A stretch of 64,000 nt of DNA from Ignavibacteriota bacterium (GTDB lineage Bacteria; Bacteroidota; Ignavibacteria; Tepidaquicellales; Tepidaquicellaceae): positions 1 to 64,000 of the forward strand of contig JACREY010000021.1 of the NCBI GenBank assembly GCA_016218085.1, in the 5' to 3' direction. A program made the translations under genes and the position numbers. Under the pieces are notes generated by a model that was not told the DNA's origin, ran no database searches, and worked only from the letters and a program-made list of their open reading frames with translations. How positions within the stretch are numbered: position 1 is the stretch's first letter; each line of letters starts with the position of its first letter. Below are positions 23,894 to 33,700 of this stretch, piece after piece.

Positions 23894-26017
23894 ATGAGCA
23901 AACTACCCGATAAATTCAATTTGCAAAATGACTTTCCTGAAACCCCATATGAAGAGTGGAGAAAAACAGCAGAGAAAGATTTGAAAGGCGTGCCTTTTGA
24001 AAAAAAGTTAATTACAAAGACATATGAAGGCATAGACCTTCAGCCTATTTACACAAAAGAAGATTTAAAGAATATTGAGTTCCTGGAAAACAAACCGGGA
24101 TTTGACAATTTTGTCAGAGGGACAAAATTATCAGGAAACACACTGAATTCCTGGGAAATAAAGCAAAGCATTAATTATCCGCTTGCTGAAGATTTCAACG
24201 AAGCTTTAAGATATGACCTTGAAAGAGGACAAAATGCAATTTACATTTCACTTGATTTTGCAGCGAAAAGCGGTATCGATCCTGATAATGCAAGACCTGG
24301 TGATGTCGGAAAAGACGGCGTATCAATAAGTAATCTGAATGATTTCTGTAATGCCTTGCTGGGTGTGGATTTGGAAGAATACCCGGTTTACATAAATGCA
24401 GGATTCGGCGGATACCATTCAATGCTTCTGTTTTCCGCTTACCTGAAAAAGAATAAAATTGATTTTAAAAAAGTAAAAGGCGGATTTGAAATCGACCCGC
24501 TCGGTTTTGCCGTTACATACGGAGAGCTTCCCGTTCCAGAAGAAAAAATTTTCGAATGTGTGGCAGGTGTAACTAAATGGACGGCAAAAAACCTTCCCGG
24601 TTTCAAGACACTTAATGTAAATACACTTCCCTATCATAATGCCGGAGCAAGCTCGGTACAGGAACTTGCATTTGCACTGGCAACAGGTGTCGAATATATT
24701 AATCAGCTTCTTGAACACGGGTTAAAAATTGATGAAATTGCCAATAAAATAATATTCACCTTCGGACTCGGTTCATTTTATTTTATGGAAGTTGCAAAAC
24801 TCAGGGCAGCAAGACTTCTCTGGGCAAAAATAATTATAGAATTAGCCGGAAGTGAAGAATCCAGAAAAATGACAATACACACTCAGTCTTCATTTCATAA
24901 TCAGACTATATACGACCCGTATGTAAATATGTTAAGAACGACAACAGAGACTTTTTCGGCAATCGTAGGAGGTGCGGATTCAATCACTTCAAATCCGTTC
25001 GACGAAGCATTCGGAATGCCGGATGAATTCTCCAGAAGGATTGCAAGAAACACACAGATAGTGCTGAAAGAGGAATCGCACCTGGATTCAATAATAGACC
25101 CAGCCGGAGGTTCATATTATATAGAGAAGCTTACAGAAGATGTTGCAAAAAAATCGTGGGAATTATTTGTTGAAATACAGAATAAAGGCGGAATGCTTAA
25201 AGCCCTGAAGGAAGGATTCCCGCAGTCTGAAATCGAAAAGACGGATTTCGAACGAAAAAAAGATTATGCAAAGAGGAAATCCATACTTGTCGGTTCAAAC
25301 ATGTATGCAAATATGAAAGAGGAAAAGCTTGAAAATAAAAAACCTGAACTCGAAAAAATACACAAAGCAAGAGCAGAGCAGGTAATAAAATTCAGGAAAG
25401 CAAATAATTCAAAAGACTTACTGGCTAAAGTAAAGAAAATTCAGAAAGAAAAGCCCGAAGAGCTGATAGAAGTCTGCATTGATGCGGTATTGTACGGAGC
25501 AACTATAGGTGATGTTTCCAGAACTTTAAAATCGGGAGATGAAAAACCTGTAATATTTAATGCTGTTAGGATTCACAGAGCATCTGAAATCTTCGAAGAA
25601 TTAAGGAACAAGGCACTCGAATACAAAGAAAAGAAAGGATTTGCACCGAAAATATTCCTCGCCACGATGGGACCCGTTAAACAGCACAAGGCAAGAGCAG
25701 ATTTCTCGAGAGGATTTTTCGAGGTAGGCGGATTCGATGTAATTTATAAAAAAGAATACAACACAACCGATGAGGCAGTTTCGGAAGCAATAAAATCGGG
25801 AGCGGAAATAGTTACAATCTGTTCTACGGATGAGACTTATCCCGTACTTGTACCCGTTCTTGCAAAAGAATTAAAGGAAAAAATTAAAGATGTGAAAATA
25901 ATTCTTGCGGGCTATCCGAAGGAATTGGTTGAGCAGCTTAGAAAAGACGGAGTGCATGATTTTATTTTCCTTGGCGCGGATGTATATAAAATTCTTAAAT
26001 CTCTTTTAAACTTTTAA
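23894..26017 (+). CDS. mutA: methylmalonyl-CoA mutase, small (alpha) subunit
   Basis: Non-catalytic partner of MutB in the heterodimeric mutase that interconverts (R)-methylmalonyl-CoA and succinyl-CoA. At 707 residues it is somewhat longer than typical small subunits (about 620-640). The N-terminal TIM-barrel part includes PYEEWRKTAEKDLKG and IDPAGGSYYIEKLTEDVA (about 400). The C-terminal cobalamin-domain-like part starts near FLATMGPVKQHKARADF and lacks the DxHxxG cobalamin ligand motif, as expected of the small subunit. mutB follows after 30 bp and meaB after that. No strong ribosome binding site is visible; the ATG choice fits the conserved N-terminus. Confidence 0.95.
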   Translation: MSKLPDKFNLQNDFPETPYEEWRKTAEKDLKGVPFEKKLITKTYEGIDLQPIYTKEDLKNIEFLENKPGFDNFVRGTKLSGNTLNSWEIKQSINYPLAEDFNEALRYDLERGQNAIYISLDFAAKSGIDPDNARPGDVGKDGVSISNLNDFCNALLGVDLEEYPVYINAGFGGYHSMLLFSAYLKKNKIDFKKVKGGFEIDPLGFAVTYGELPVPEEKIFECVAGVTKWTAKNLPGFKTLNVNTLPYHNAGASSVQELAFALATGVEYINQLLEHGLKIDEIANKIIFTFGLGSFYFMEVAKLRAARLLWAKIIIELAGSEESRKMTIHTQSSFHNQTIYDPYVNMLRTTTETFSAIVGGADSITSNPFDEAFGMPDEFSRRIARNTQIVLKEESHLDSIIDPAGGSYYIEKLTEDVAKKSWELFVEIQNKGGMLKALKEGFPQSEIEKTDFERKKDYAKRKSILVGSNMYANMKEEKLENKKPELEKIHKARAEQVIKFRKANNSKDLLAKVKKIQKEKPEELIEVCIDAVLYGATIGDVSRTLKSGDEKPVIFNAVRIHRASEIFEELRNKALEYKEKKGFAPKIFLATMGPVKQHKARADFSRGFFEVGGFDVIYKKEYNTTDEAVSEAIKSGAEIVTICSTDETYPVLVPVLAKELKEKIKDVKIILAGYPKELVEQLRKDGVHDFIFLGADVYKILKSLLNF

Positions 26018-26047
26018 TTTTTGAAAATTATTTAATTTCTAATTATA

Positions 26048-28225
26048 ATGAAACCGGATTTTAGTAAAATAAAATTAGACCTTACTTCTGAAAAAATAAC
26101 CAAAGAAGAATGGAAAAAGAAATTTGAAGCCGAAACAGGAAAATCTGTGGAAGATTTTATCTGGAAAACAATGGAGCAGATTGATGTAAAACCACTTTTC
26201 GATTCATCAGACATAGAAAAGTTCGAACATTTAAACTACATGGCAGGCGTTCCTCCGTTTTTAAGAGGACCATACTCCACAATGTATGTACAGCGTCCGT
26301 GGACAGTAAGGCAGTATGCGGGATTTTCGACTGCAGAAGAAAGCAATGCTTTCTACCGCAGAAATCTTGCCGCGGGACAGATGGGACTTTCGGTTGCATT
26401 TGACCTTGCAACGCACAGAGGATATGACTCTGACCACGAAAGAGTTGTAGGTGACGTAGGAAAAGCAGGCGTGGCAATAGATTCAATCGAAGATATGAAA
26501 ATCTTGTTTGATAAGATTCCGCTCGATAAGATGTCGGTATCAATGACCATGAACGGAGCAGTGCTCCCAGTGCTTGCATTTTATATAGTAGCGGCAGAAG
26601 AGCAGGGAGTTAAATGGGAACAGCTTACAGGCACAATTCAGAATGACATTCTGAAAGAATACATGGTAAGGAATACTTACATTTATCCTCCTGACCCTTC
26701 GATAAAAATTATTGCAGATATATTTCAGTTTACTTCACAGAATATGCCGAAGTTCAACAGCATCAGCATTTCAGGTTATCATATGCAGGAAGCAGGAGCA
26801 ACCGCCGACCTTGAAATGGCATACACGCTTGCAGACGGGCTCGAATACGTGAGGACAGGTATAAAATCGGGAATGGATATAGACACATTTGCTCCGAGAC
26901 TCTCGTTCTTCTGGGCAGAAGGAATGAATTATTTTATGGAAGTAGCAAAGCTACGCGCGGCTAGGGTGATTTGGGCAAAGCTGATAAAGATGTTCAATCC
27001 AAAGAACACGAAATCAATGGCACTCAGAACTCACTCGCAGACATCGGGCTGGAGCCTTACAGAGCAAGACCCATTTAACAACGTTATCCGTACATGCATG
27101 GAAGCCATGGCAGCGGCTCTCGGACACACACAGTCTCTGCATACAAACTCACTTGATGAAGCAATTGCATTGCCTACGGATTTCTCTGCAAGGATTGCAA
27201 GGAATACACAATTATATTTACAGGATGAAACAAACATCTGCAAAGTGATTGACCCATGGGGCGGTTCGTATTATGTAGAGTACTTAACTGATGCCTTGCT
27301 TAAAAAAGGCTGGGAACATATTATTGAAGTCGAGTCTTACGGCGGAATGACCAAGGCAATCGAAGCCGGCATTCCGAAAATGAGAATCGAAGAAGCATCT
27401 GCAAGAAGGCAGGCAAGAATTGACTCGGGAAAAGAAACTATAGTCGGTGTGAATAAATATTGCCTCGAAAAAGAAGCGCCGATGGAAATTCTCGAAGTCG
27501 ATAATACTGCTGTAAGACTATCGCAGATAAAGAGATTACAGGAGACAAAAGCAAAGAGGAATCAGGCAGATGTGGATTCAGCACTTGCAGCTCTAACAAA
27601 ATGCGCTGAAGGCGGCGAAGGCAACCTGCTTGACTTAGCAATCAAGGCGGCAAGGTCGAGAGCAACTTTAGGAGAAATTTCATTTGCATTAGAAAAAATT
27701 TGGGGGAGATTCCAGGCTATGACAAGAACAATATCGGGAGTATATAACACCGAATACGGAAGCGACAAGGACGACAAAGTTTTAGTCGCAAGAAAAATGA
27801 CTGACGACTTTGCTAAAAAAGAAGGACGCAGACCGCGCATTATGATTGCAAAGATGGGACAGGACGGGCACGACAGAGGCGCGAAAGTAGTTGCAACTGC
27901 TTATGCCGATATGGGATTCGATGTGGATATGGGACCACTTTTCCAAACTCCGGAAGAAACTGCCAAGCAAGCAGTAGAAAATGATGTGCACGTAATTGGT
28001 ATGAGCTCTCTGGCAGGCGGACATAAGACTTTATTGCCACAACTTATCGCAGAGCTTAAAAAACTCGGACGCGAGGATATAGTAGTAATTTGCGGCGGAG
28101 TAATTCCTGCGCAGGATTATGATTACCTTTATGAAAACGGCGCGGCGGCAATTTTCGGTCCGGGAACTAAAATCCCCGAAGCCGCGATTAAGATAATGGA
28201 AGAAGTAGCAAAACGCTTCGCGTAA
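26048..28225 (+). CDS. mutB: methylmalonyl-CoA mutase, large (catalytic, B12-binding) subunit
   Basis: Adenosylcobalamin-dependent catalytic subunit, 725 residues, standard length. The N-terminal barrel begins with [23 protein letters not shown], the family's substrate-binding segment; [24 protein letters not shown] follows at about 360-385. The C-terminal domain has the cobalamin motif D606-x-H608-x-x-G611 ([11 protein letters not shown]) and [16 protein letters not shown], then [11 protein letters not shown]. It functions with MutA (30 bp upstream) and the GTPase chaperone MeaB. The pathway is propionyl-CoA assimilation or succinate-to-propionate fermentation; direction cannot be decided from this window, and no methylmalonyl-CoA epimerase or carboxylase is present here. 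Confidence 0.97.
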   Translation: MKPDFSKIKLDLTSEKITKEEWKKKFEAETGKSVEDFIWKTMEQIDVKPLFDSSDIEKFEHLNYMAGVPPFLRGPYSTMYVQRPWTVRQYAGFSTAEESNAFYRRNLAAGQMGLSVAFDLATHRGYDSDHERVVGDVGKAGVAIDSIEDMKILFDKIPLDKMSVSMTMNGAVLPVLAFYIVAAEEQGVKWEQLTGTIQNDILKEYMVRNTYIYPPDPSIKIIADIFQFTSQNMPKFNSISISGYHMQEAGATADLEMAYTLADGLEYVRTGIKSGMDIDTFAPRLSFFWAEGMNYFMEVAKLRAARVIWAKLIKMFNPKNTKSMALRTHSQTSGWSLTEQDPFNNVIRTCMEAMAAALGHTQSLHTNSLDEAIALPTDFSARIARNTQLYLQDETNICKVIDPWGGSYYVEYLTDALLKKGWEHIIEVESYGGMTKAIEAGIPKMRIEEASARRQARIDSGKETIVGVNKYCLEKEAPMEILEVDNTAVRLSQIKRLQETKAKRNQADVDSALAALTKCAEGGEGNLLDLAIKAARSRATLGEISFALEKIWGRFQAMTRTISGVYNTEYGSDKDDKVLVARKMTDDFAKKEGRRPRIMIAKMGQDGHDRGAKVVATAYADMGFDVDMGPLFQTPEETAKQAVENDVHVIGMSSLAGGHKTLLPQLIAELKKLGREDIVVICGGVIPAQDYDYLYENGAAAIFGPGTKIPEAAIKIMEEVAKRFA

Positions 28226-28228
28226 TTC

Positions 28229-28318
28229 TGAATTATGAATGCTGAATTCTGAATTACAGAGCTTTTCTCTGTGTCACTTTGAGACTCCTCTGTGTGTCTC
28301 AGTGAAATTTTAAATTTA
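28229..28318. repeat. GAATTCTGAATTA and CTCTGTGTCTC-type repeats between mutB and meaB
   Basis: Imperfect GAATTATGAATGCTGAATTCTGAATT repeats at about 28230-28256, then CTCTGTGTCACTTTGAGACTCCTCTGTGTGTCTCAGTGAAA, a relative of the CACTAAG-type repeats. This block makes an in-frame ATG at 28292 an unlikely meaB start. Confidence 0.5.
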
Positions 28319-28321
28319 ATA

Positions 28322-29434
28322 ATGACTAAGAAAAAATCTGATTCATATATCCCCGATTGGGTGCCGGAAAATCCCTCTGATGCTTTTGCTACAAAAGTAG
28401 TCAAAGGGATTTCTCCGTCTTTAAATAAAAATACTAACACTCAATCAAAGAAGAGGACTCATTTAAAAACCGAAGACTATGTTGATGGCGTTTTAAAAAA
28501 TGACAGAACTGTACTCGCAAGAACAATCACTTTAATAGAAAGCAATTCCCCTGCCCATTATGAAAAATCTCAGGAAGTTTTAAAAGAATTACTGCCGCAT
28601 TCGGGAAATTCAGTCAGGATTGGCATTACAGGTTTTCCCGGAGCAGGAAAAAGCACATTAATAGAAACACTTGGATTATACTTAATAGATAAAGGACACA
28701 AAGTTGCAGTACTTGCAATCGACCCGAGCAGTACGATTACGAAAGGAAGCATACTCGGCGATAAGACCAGAATGGAAAGACTCTCGCGGGAAAAAAATTG
28801 TTTCATCCGCCCCTCGCCGTCTGAAGGAACGCTTGGCGGTGTCGCGCGCAAGAGCCGGGAGACAATGCTGGTATGCGAAGCCGCGGGATTCGATGTGATA
28901 CTTGTGGAGACAGTCGGAGTCGGGCAGAGCGAAGTAACCGTGCGCTCTATGGTGGATTTCTTTTTACTCGTGATGATAGCGGGAGCGGGCGATGAGCTTC
29001 AGGGAATCAAAAAAGGAGTTATCGAGCTTGCCGATGCACTGCTGATAAACAAAGCAGACGGTGACAATAAACCGCGTGCACTTGGGACTCAGGCGGAATT
29101 TTCAATGGCATTGAAATACATAGCCCCTGCAACAAAGGACTGGCAGACGAATGCATATATCTGTTCGGCACTTACGGGTGAAGGAATAGAAAATATCTGG
29201 AATGTAATTACAAAATTCAAAGAGCACACGAAATCAACAGGTGCATTTGATAGCAGAAGAAAAAACCAGTCACTTGAATGGGCTTACAGCTTAATAGAAG
29301 AGCAAATTAAAAAAAGTTTTTACAACAATCCCGATATAATCAAATCACTACCGAAAATTCAAAAAGATATTTTATCGGGGAAAATCCTTCCTACCGCGGC
29401 GGCGGAAGTACTGCTGGGAATTTACAAGAAATAA
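28322..29434 (+). CDS. meaB: methylmalonyl-CoA mutase-associated GTPase MeaB (ArgK family)
   Basis: G3E-family P-loop GTPase that loads and protects the adenosylcobalamin cofactor of MutAB. The ATG at 28322 (MTKKKSDSYIPDW) is chosen because the alternative ATG at 28292 lies in repeat sequence; this gives 370 residues, a little longer than the usual 330 through an N-terminal extension. Walker A GFPGAGKS at 104-111; AIDPSSTITKGSILGDKTRM (switch region), VETVGVGQSE (Walker B/switch II) and NKADGDN (base recognition) follow in order. It is the third gene of the mutA-mutB-meaB operon and ends at a hairpin. Confidence 0.95.
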   Translation: MTKKKSDSYIPDWVPENPSDAFATKVVKGISPSLNKNTNTQSKKRTHLKTEDYVDGVLKNDRTVLARTITLIESNSPAHYEKSQEVLKELLPHSGNSVRIGITGFPGAGKSTLIETLGLYLIDKGHKVAVLAIDPSSTITKGSILGDKTRMERLSREKNCFIRPSPSEGTLGGVARKSRETMLVCEAAGFDVILVETVGVGQSEVTVRSMVDFFLLVMIAGAGDELQGIKKGVIELADALLINKADGDNKPRALGTQAEFSMALKYIAPATKDWQTNAYICSALTGEGIENIWNVITKFKEHTKSTGAFDSRRKNQSLEWAYSLIEEQIKKSFYNNPDIIKSLPKIQKDILSGKILPTAAAEVLLGIYKK

Positions 29435-29438
29435 AAAA

Positions 29439-29474
29439 ATTCCTGACCCGTGTTAACGAATCAGGAATGATTTT
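29439..29474 (+). terminator. terminator after meaB
   Basis: ATTCCTGA, loop, TCAGGAAT followed by GATTTT. Moderate stem, short T run. Confidence 0.65.
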
Positions 29475-29484
29475 AAATACCATA

Positions 29485-29551
29485 TTTCACCCCTTCGGGG
29501 TTTAACATTTTATTCCTTTTTTTTCTATAATACTTTCACCCCTTCGGGGTT
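29485..29551. repeat. paired CACCCCTTCGGGG palindromes with conserved linker
   Basis: Palindromes at 29485-29503 and 29534-29551; the linker AACATTTTATTCCTT...TTCTATAATACT is almost the same as at 14429-14458. Confidence 0.85.
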
Positions 29552-29643
29552 TATATTTAATTCAATTATTTGTAATATACACTCAACACACTTAAAAGAC
29601 TCTATACACTCAATAAACTCCCCGCAACGGCGGGCTCTCGACT

Positions 29644-32121
29644 CTAATAATCTTCTCCGTTCATATCTTCATTTGTATTTTCCTGTCTTTTTCTTTTTCT
29701 TTCCTGCTGCTGCATTTCAGTTCCAAACCTGTACGAAACACTAAAGAATACATTTCTTGAGTCACGCCTTCTCACCATATCCGCAATAATATCGCTCTGG
29801 TTTGTATGTACTGAGAATTTCTGAGTATTCAGCGCATCCGATACTCTTAACGTGAAGCTCAGTCTTTTAAAGAAGAAATCTTTTTTAATCGCAATATCAA
29901 GAGTTTGCATCGGGTCCATACTTCCTGTAGCAGTAATCATCTTGCCTGAATAATTATAACCGAACTGAACATCGAATAAATCAGGGAATGTTAAACTTGT
30001 CATCAGCTTTCCCGACCATACATTGCTGGAGTTATCCAGAGTGCTACCGATACTGCTCGAACCCGATACTTTTGTATAATAATAACTCGTGCTTGCATTT
30101 AAATTCCACCATTTTGCAAGGCTACCCGTAACTACAAATTCAAGTCCGTAGGATTGTGAGTTATTCATATTTTCAAAAGTCATTAAAGTAGTTGCCGAGT
30201 CAAGTTGTGTTACAAACCTGTTAATTACATCATCCACCCTTCTGTAAAAAACCGAACCCGACACATTTAATGTTGTGAAATACTTCATATAACTAAGCTC
30301 GAAGGAATTTATATATTCGGGTTTAAGATCGGGATTACCTTTTCTGAGATTCTGAGGGTCGCTATAATCGGTAAAAGGATTCAGAACGTGCAGATTAGGT
30401 CTGTTGATTCTGCGTGTATAACTGAGCTGTATTTCATTTGTTTTAGTAATTGATTGCGTAAGATACACGCTCGGAAACCAGCTAAAATAGTTATGTTCGA
30501 AGTTCTGAGCGGATGTAAGCTGTTCTGACTTTGTGAAAGTCTGTTCAAGCCTTAATCCAAGTTGAAAGCCGAAATTCTTATAAGTGTTGCCGTAATTTGC
30601 ATAAGCAGAATAGACCTGGTCTTTATACCTGAAATTATTGCTGGTCAGATTATTATAAAACCAGCTCTGCGTGATAAAATCAAAATAATTTGAAGTGTAA
30701 TCGGAATTTATCGAACGGTAGACTCCTTTCACACCTGATTCAAATTTCGATTTGTTATCTTCGCCGAGCGGATTGTAGAAATCCGACTGTCCCGAAAAAA
30801 TATCAAGGCTGTATGTAGTATTATCTTTCTGTTGAAGATAAGAACTTCCTGTATTATAGTATTGGTTGATATTACCTGATTCATCTTCACTCGAGCGGGA
30901 ATATTGAAATGCCGTATTTAGTTCTTCTTTCTTTTTGTCGAATTTATATTTATGGCTTAAGTTTATATCTACACCATTACCGCTTTCATCATCATCACTG
31001 TTTCTGAAATACATGGATGTAGGATTATACAATGCATCGAAATTGACATAAGTACCAAGGTCATATCTGTTCCTGTCTCTCGAACTGTACGAACCTGAAA
31101 GACTAAAAAGATTTTTTTTATCGGGCATATAATCCATTCCAAGCGAACCCATATGTGACTGCATTTTTCCGTGAGAAGTGGAAATCTGGTTGTTGAAAAA
31201 TGAGGTATTATTAAAAATCGTCTGTTTATTTGTGGCACCATTCCCATACATATTAAACAAACGGAAGTTATAGTTGCCGTAAAAATTGAATTTATCCTTC
31301 CTAAGATTCAGATTAACAGATGTATTATACTTATCCCTTGTACCTGCATTAACAGTTATACTACCGTTGTATCCGTCGTCTTGTTGTTTTTTAAGCACAA
31401 TATTAATAATACCTGCTGTACCTTCCGGGTCATATTTGGAAGAAGGATTGCTCATTATTTCAATTGATTCAATCATCTTCGAAGGAATCTGTTCCAGCAC
31501 TGCAGACGGGTCATTTCCGAGCATTGCAGAAGGACGACCGTTTATTAAAATCTTAACATTACTGCTTCCGCGCAGACTTACGTTGCCGTCTGCATCAACC
31601 GTCACCGAGGGAACATTTTTCAGCACGTCAACGGCAGAGCCGCTTTCGCTGACAATTGTTTTTTCAACGTTATAAACTTTCTTATCGAGCTGGTTTTCGA
31701 ATGGATTTACTTCCGCTTCCACTTCGATAACTTTTGTTGTCATTTCATTGCCGGCAGTCAGTTTTAACGTACCAGCGTTTACTTCAGGTGTCTGAGGATT
31801 GATTTTAATATTATTTACGATAGTATTATTATATCCAATATAACTGATTTTCAGATAGAATCTTCCGAACCGCGGCTCGAGAGTGAAAGTACCGGTTTTA
31901 TCGGTTGCCGTGCCAACCACCAGAGTTGAATCTTTCTGGCTGAAGAGCTGTACTGCAGCTGATTCAAGCGGTGCGCCTGTTTCGCCGTCAACAATAATAC
32001 CAGTAAGTTTTCCTTTTTTATCTGAGCCGTCGGGATTTTTTCTGTTTGGCTTATCCTGTGAGAATGCTGCACCTGATAATAAAACAGAAACCAAGAGTGT
32101 TACTAAAATTTTTTGTATCAT
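29644..32121 (-). CDS. TonB-dependent receptor with carboxypeptidase-like regulatory domain and OMP beta-barrel
   Basis: Outer-membrane protein of 825 residues. Signal peptide MIQKILVTLLVSVLLSGAAFSQ; a CarboxypepD-regulatory-like beta domain (about 38-125: GIIVDGETGAPLESAAVQLF); a TonB plug (about 140-230: SGSAVDVLKNVPSVTVDADG, then IKILINGRPS-like turn); and an outer-membrane beta-barrel of the OMP_b-brl_3 type (about 235-810) with many aromatic-rich strands. The tail is charged (QQERKRKRQ) rather than ending in an aromatic residue. It probably imports or binds an unknown ligand; no SusD-like partner is adjacent. It stands alone on the minus strand, with the gatE-gatD genes upstream on the same strand. 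Confidence 0.88.
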   Translation of the reverse strand: MIQKILVTLLVSVLLSGAAFSQDKPNRKNPDGSDKKGKLTGIIVDGETGAPLESAAVQLFSQKDSTLVVGTATDKTGTFTLEPRFGRFYLKISYIGYNNTIVNNIKINPQTPEVNAGTLKLTAGNEMTTKVIEVEAEVNPFENQLDKKVYNVEKTIVSESGSAVDVLKNVPSVTVDADGNVSLRGSSNVKILINGRPSAMLGNDPSAVLEQIPSKMIESIEIMSNPSSKYDPEGTAGIINIVLKKQQDDGYNGSITVNAGTRDKYNTSVNLNLRKDKFNFYGNYNFRLFNMYGNGATNKQTIFNNTSFFNNQISTSHGKMQSHMGSLGMDYMPDKKNLFSLSGSYSSRDRNRYDLGTYVNFDALYNPTSMYFRNSDDDESGNGVDINLSHKYKFDKKKEELNTAFQYSRSSEDESGNINQYYNTGSSYLQQKDNTTYSLDIFSGQSDFYNPLGEDNKSKFESGVKGVYRSINSDYTSNYFDFITQSWFYNNLTSNNFRYKDQVYSAYANYGNTYKNFGFQLGLRLEQTFTKSEQLTSAQNFEHNYFSWFPSVYLTQSITKTNEIQLSYTRRINRPNLHVLNPFTDYSDPQNLRKGNPDLKPEYINSFELSYMKYFTTLNVSGSVFYRRVDDVINRFVTQLDSATTLMTFENMNNSQSYGLEFVVTGSLAKWWNLNASTSYYYTKVSGSSSIGSTLDNSSNVWSGKLMTSLTFPDLFDVQFGYNYSGKMITATGSMDPMQTLDIAIKKDFFFKRLSFTLRVSDALNTQKFSVHTNQSDIIADMVRRRDSRNVFFSVSYRFGTEMQQQERKRKRQENTNEDMNGEDY

Positions 32122-32290
32122 TAGAATTTATTTAACTAAAAAAACAGCGGAATGAAATAAATCATTCTGATGTAAAATATTATAACAAAATATGTGCAGA
32201 AAAGTTAAAATTTGCCCCAAAAAACAATATATTATTTAGACAAATTCTGTTCTTATAAGGTTTAATATAATTTATGGGAATAATATATAT

Positions 32291-33679
32291 TTATTTTCTG
32301 TATCTGGAAATGAATTCCTCAACCTCAGGAACGCCTCCCTGAAGTATCAGGTATCCATTACTTGGTTCTCTTTCCGTAATTTCTCCTGCAATAGGAGTGA
32401 GCATAATTTTCTTTACTTCATCCAGATTATCGGTTTGTCCGAGCGCCCAGCCGAGCTTTACATAAGCAACTTCGGGTAGCATATTTGCTGTCGGCACAAC
32501 TCCCAGTTCCATCATATCCCTTCCAGTATCATAAACATACATTTGAACATAACCCCACAATGTCTGGACCGTCATATAAACGGCAATATTTTTTTCCTTC
32601 GCTCTTTTCAGCGCCGGATAAAGAGGTTTATTTACGTGACCTAGCCCCGTTCCAGCAATTACAATTCCCCTGTAATCATTATCTATGAGTGAATCGATAA
32701 TATCGGGTTTCATATTTGGGTAGTAATACACAATACTTACTTTTTCTTCAAATGCAGTATTTATTATTACATCCTTGTCATATCTTCTTTTCATATAATC
32801 TTTTCTGAGCGGTGTAATTTTTTTTCTGCTCACCATAGCTACGGGAATATCCCCGATAGTTCTGAAAGTAGAGCGGTAGCTCGAATGCATTTTTCTTACT
32901 CTTGTTCCCCTATGAAGAAGTCCGTATTCATCTGAAGTAGGTCCGAACATACACACTAGTACTTCAGCTATATCGCTTTCGGCTGCTGTTTTAACGCTGT
33001 GCATCAGGTTAAGTGCAGCATCGGAAGACGGCCTGTCGCTTGAACGCTGTGAACCTACCATTACAATAGGAACAGGGGAATTCTGAACCATGAAAGAAAG
33101 CGCAGCCGCTGTATGGTGCATCGTATCCGTTCCGTGTCCGATTACTATTCCGTGCACGCCCTTTTCAATTTCCTTCCCGATTGCCTTTGCAGTACCTGCC
33201 CACTGTTCCGGTCCCATATTTTCGCTGAATACACCGTACAATTTTTCAGTTTCAAGATTGCAGATATCCGCAAGTTCAGGAACCGAGCCATAAAGTTCGC
33301 CCGGAGAGAAAGCCGGAATAACAGCGCCCGTCCTGTAATCCAGACGGCTTGCAATAGTACCCCCCGTTCCGAGAAGTTTTACATTCGGTCTTTTCGGGTC
33401 ATAAGGAAATTCCTTTTCAGGAATCTTGTAATGAGCTTCTTTTCTACCGAGAACTTTAATGTTTGAAATAAACTCTGCGGCTAGTCCTATGTTATAACCG
33501 GATGATAATTTAATCACCACGTGCAGTTTATCAGCTGTTTCCGAACGAGGAAGGATTTTGCCTTTATACAACCCTTTATCAGTAGTAATTTCGACGTCGC
33601 TCCAAACGAGTGCATTAAACTCTTTCAGTTTTTGGAGTGCAATTTCGCTGTAGCCTTTATATTCTTCATTTTGAGCCAT
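32291..33679 (-). CDS. gatD: archaeal-type Glu-tRNA(Gln) amidotransferase subunit D
   Basis: Asparaginase-like subunit that releases ammonia from glutamine (or asparagine) for GatE, which amidates Glu-tRNA(Gln). 462 residues: an N-terminal beta-barrel (about 1-95, LVWSDVEITTDKGLYKGKIL) as in archaeal GatD, then a type I asparaginase domain with GTGGTIAS (104-111, nucleophile Thr) and GHGTDTM (181-187, second Thr/Asp). The MVGSQRSSDRPSSDAALNL loop also fits. Its presence directly after gatE (21-bp gap) identifies it as GatD rather than a metabolic asparaginase. GatDE is regarded as an archaeal system, so its presence here suggests transfer or an ancient bacterial lineage. Confidence 0.92.
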   Translation of the reverse strand: MAQNEEYKGYSEIALQKLKEFNALVWSDVEITTDKGLYKGKILPRSETADKLHVVIKLSSGYNIGLAAEFISNIKVLGRKEAHYKIPEKEFPYDPKRPNVKLLGTGGTIASRLDYRTGAVIPAFSPGELYGSVPELADICNLETEKLYGVFSENMGPEQWAGTAKAIGKEIEKGVHGIVIGHGTDTMHHTAAALSFMVQNSPVPIVMVGSQRSSDRPSSDAALNLMHSVKTAAESDIAEVLVCMFGPTSDEYGLLHRGTRVRKMHSSYRSTFRTIGDIPVAMVSRKKITPLRKDYMKRRYDKDVIINTAFEEKVSIVYYYPNMKPDIIDSLIDNDYRGIVIAGTGLGHVNKPLYPALKRAKEKNIAVYMTVQTLWGYVQMYVYDTGRDMMELGVVPTANMLPEVAYVKLGWALGQTDNLDEVKKIMLTPIAGEITEREPSNGYLILQGGVPEVEEFISRYRK

Positions 33680-33700
33680 TTTCCAAATTGTGTTTTTCTT

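Noticed and set aside
28292-28321. Upstream ATG start for meaB
   Set aside because: It lies in repeat-like sequence, and the ATG at 28322 gives a length closer to the family.
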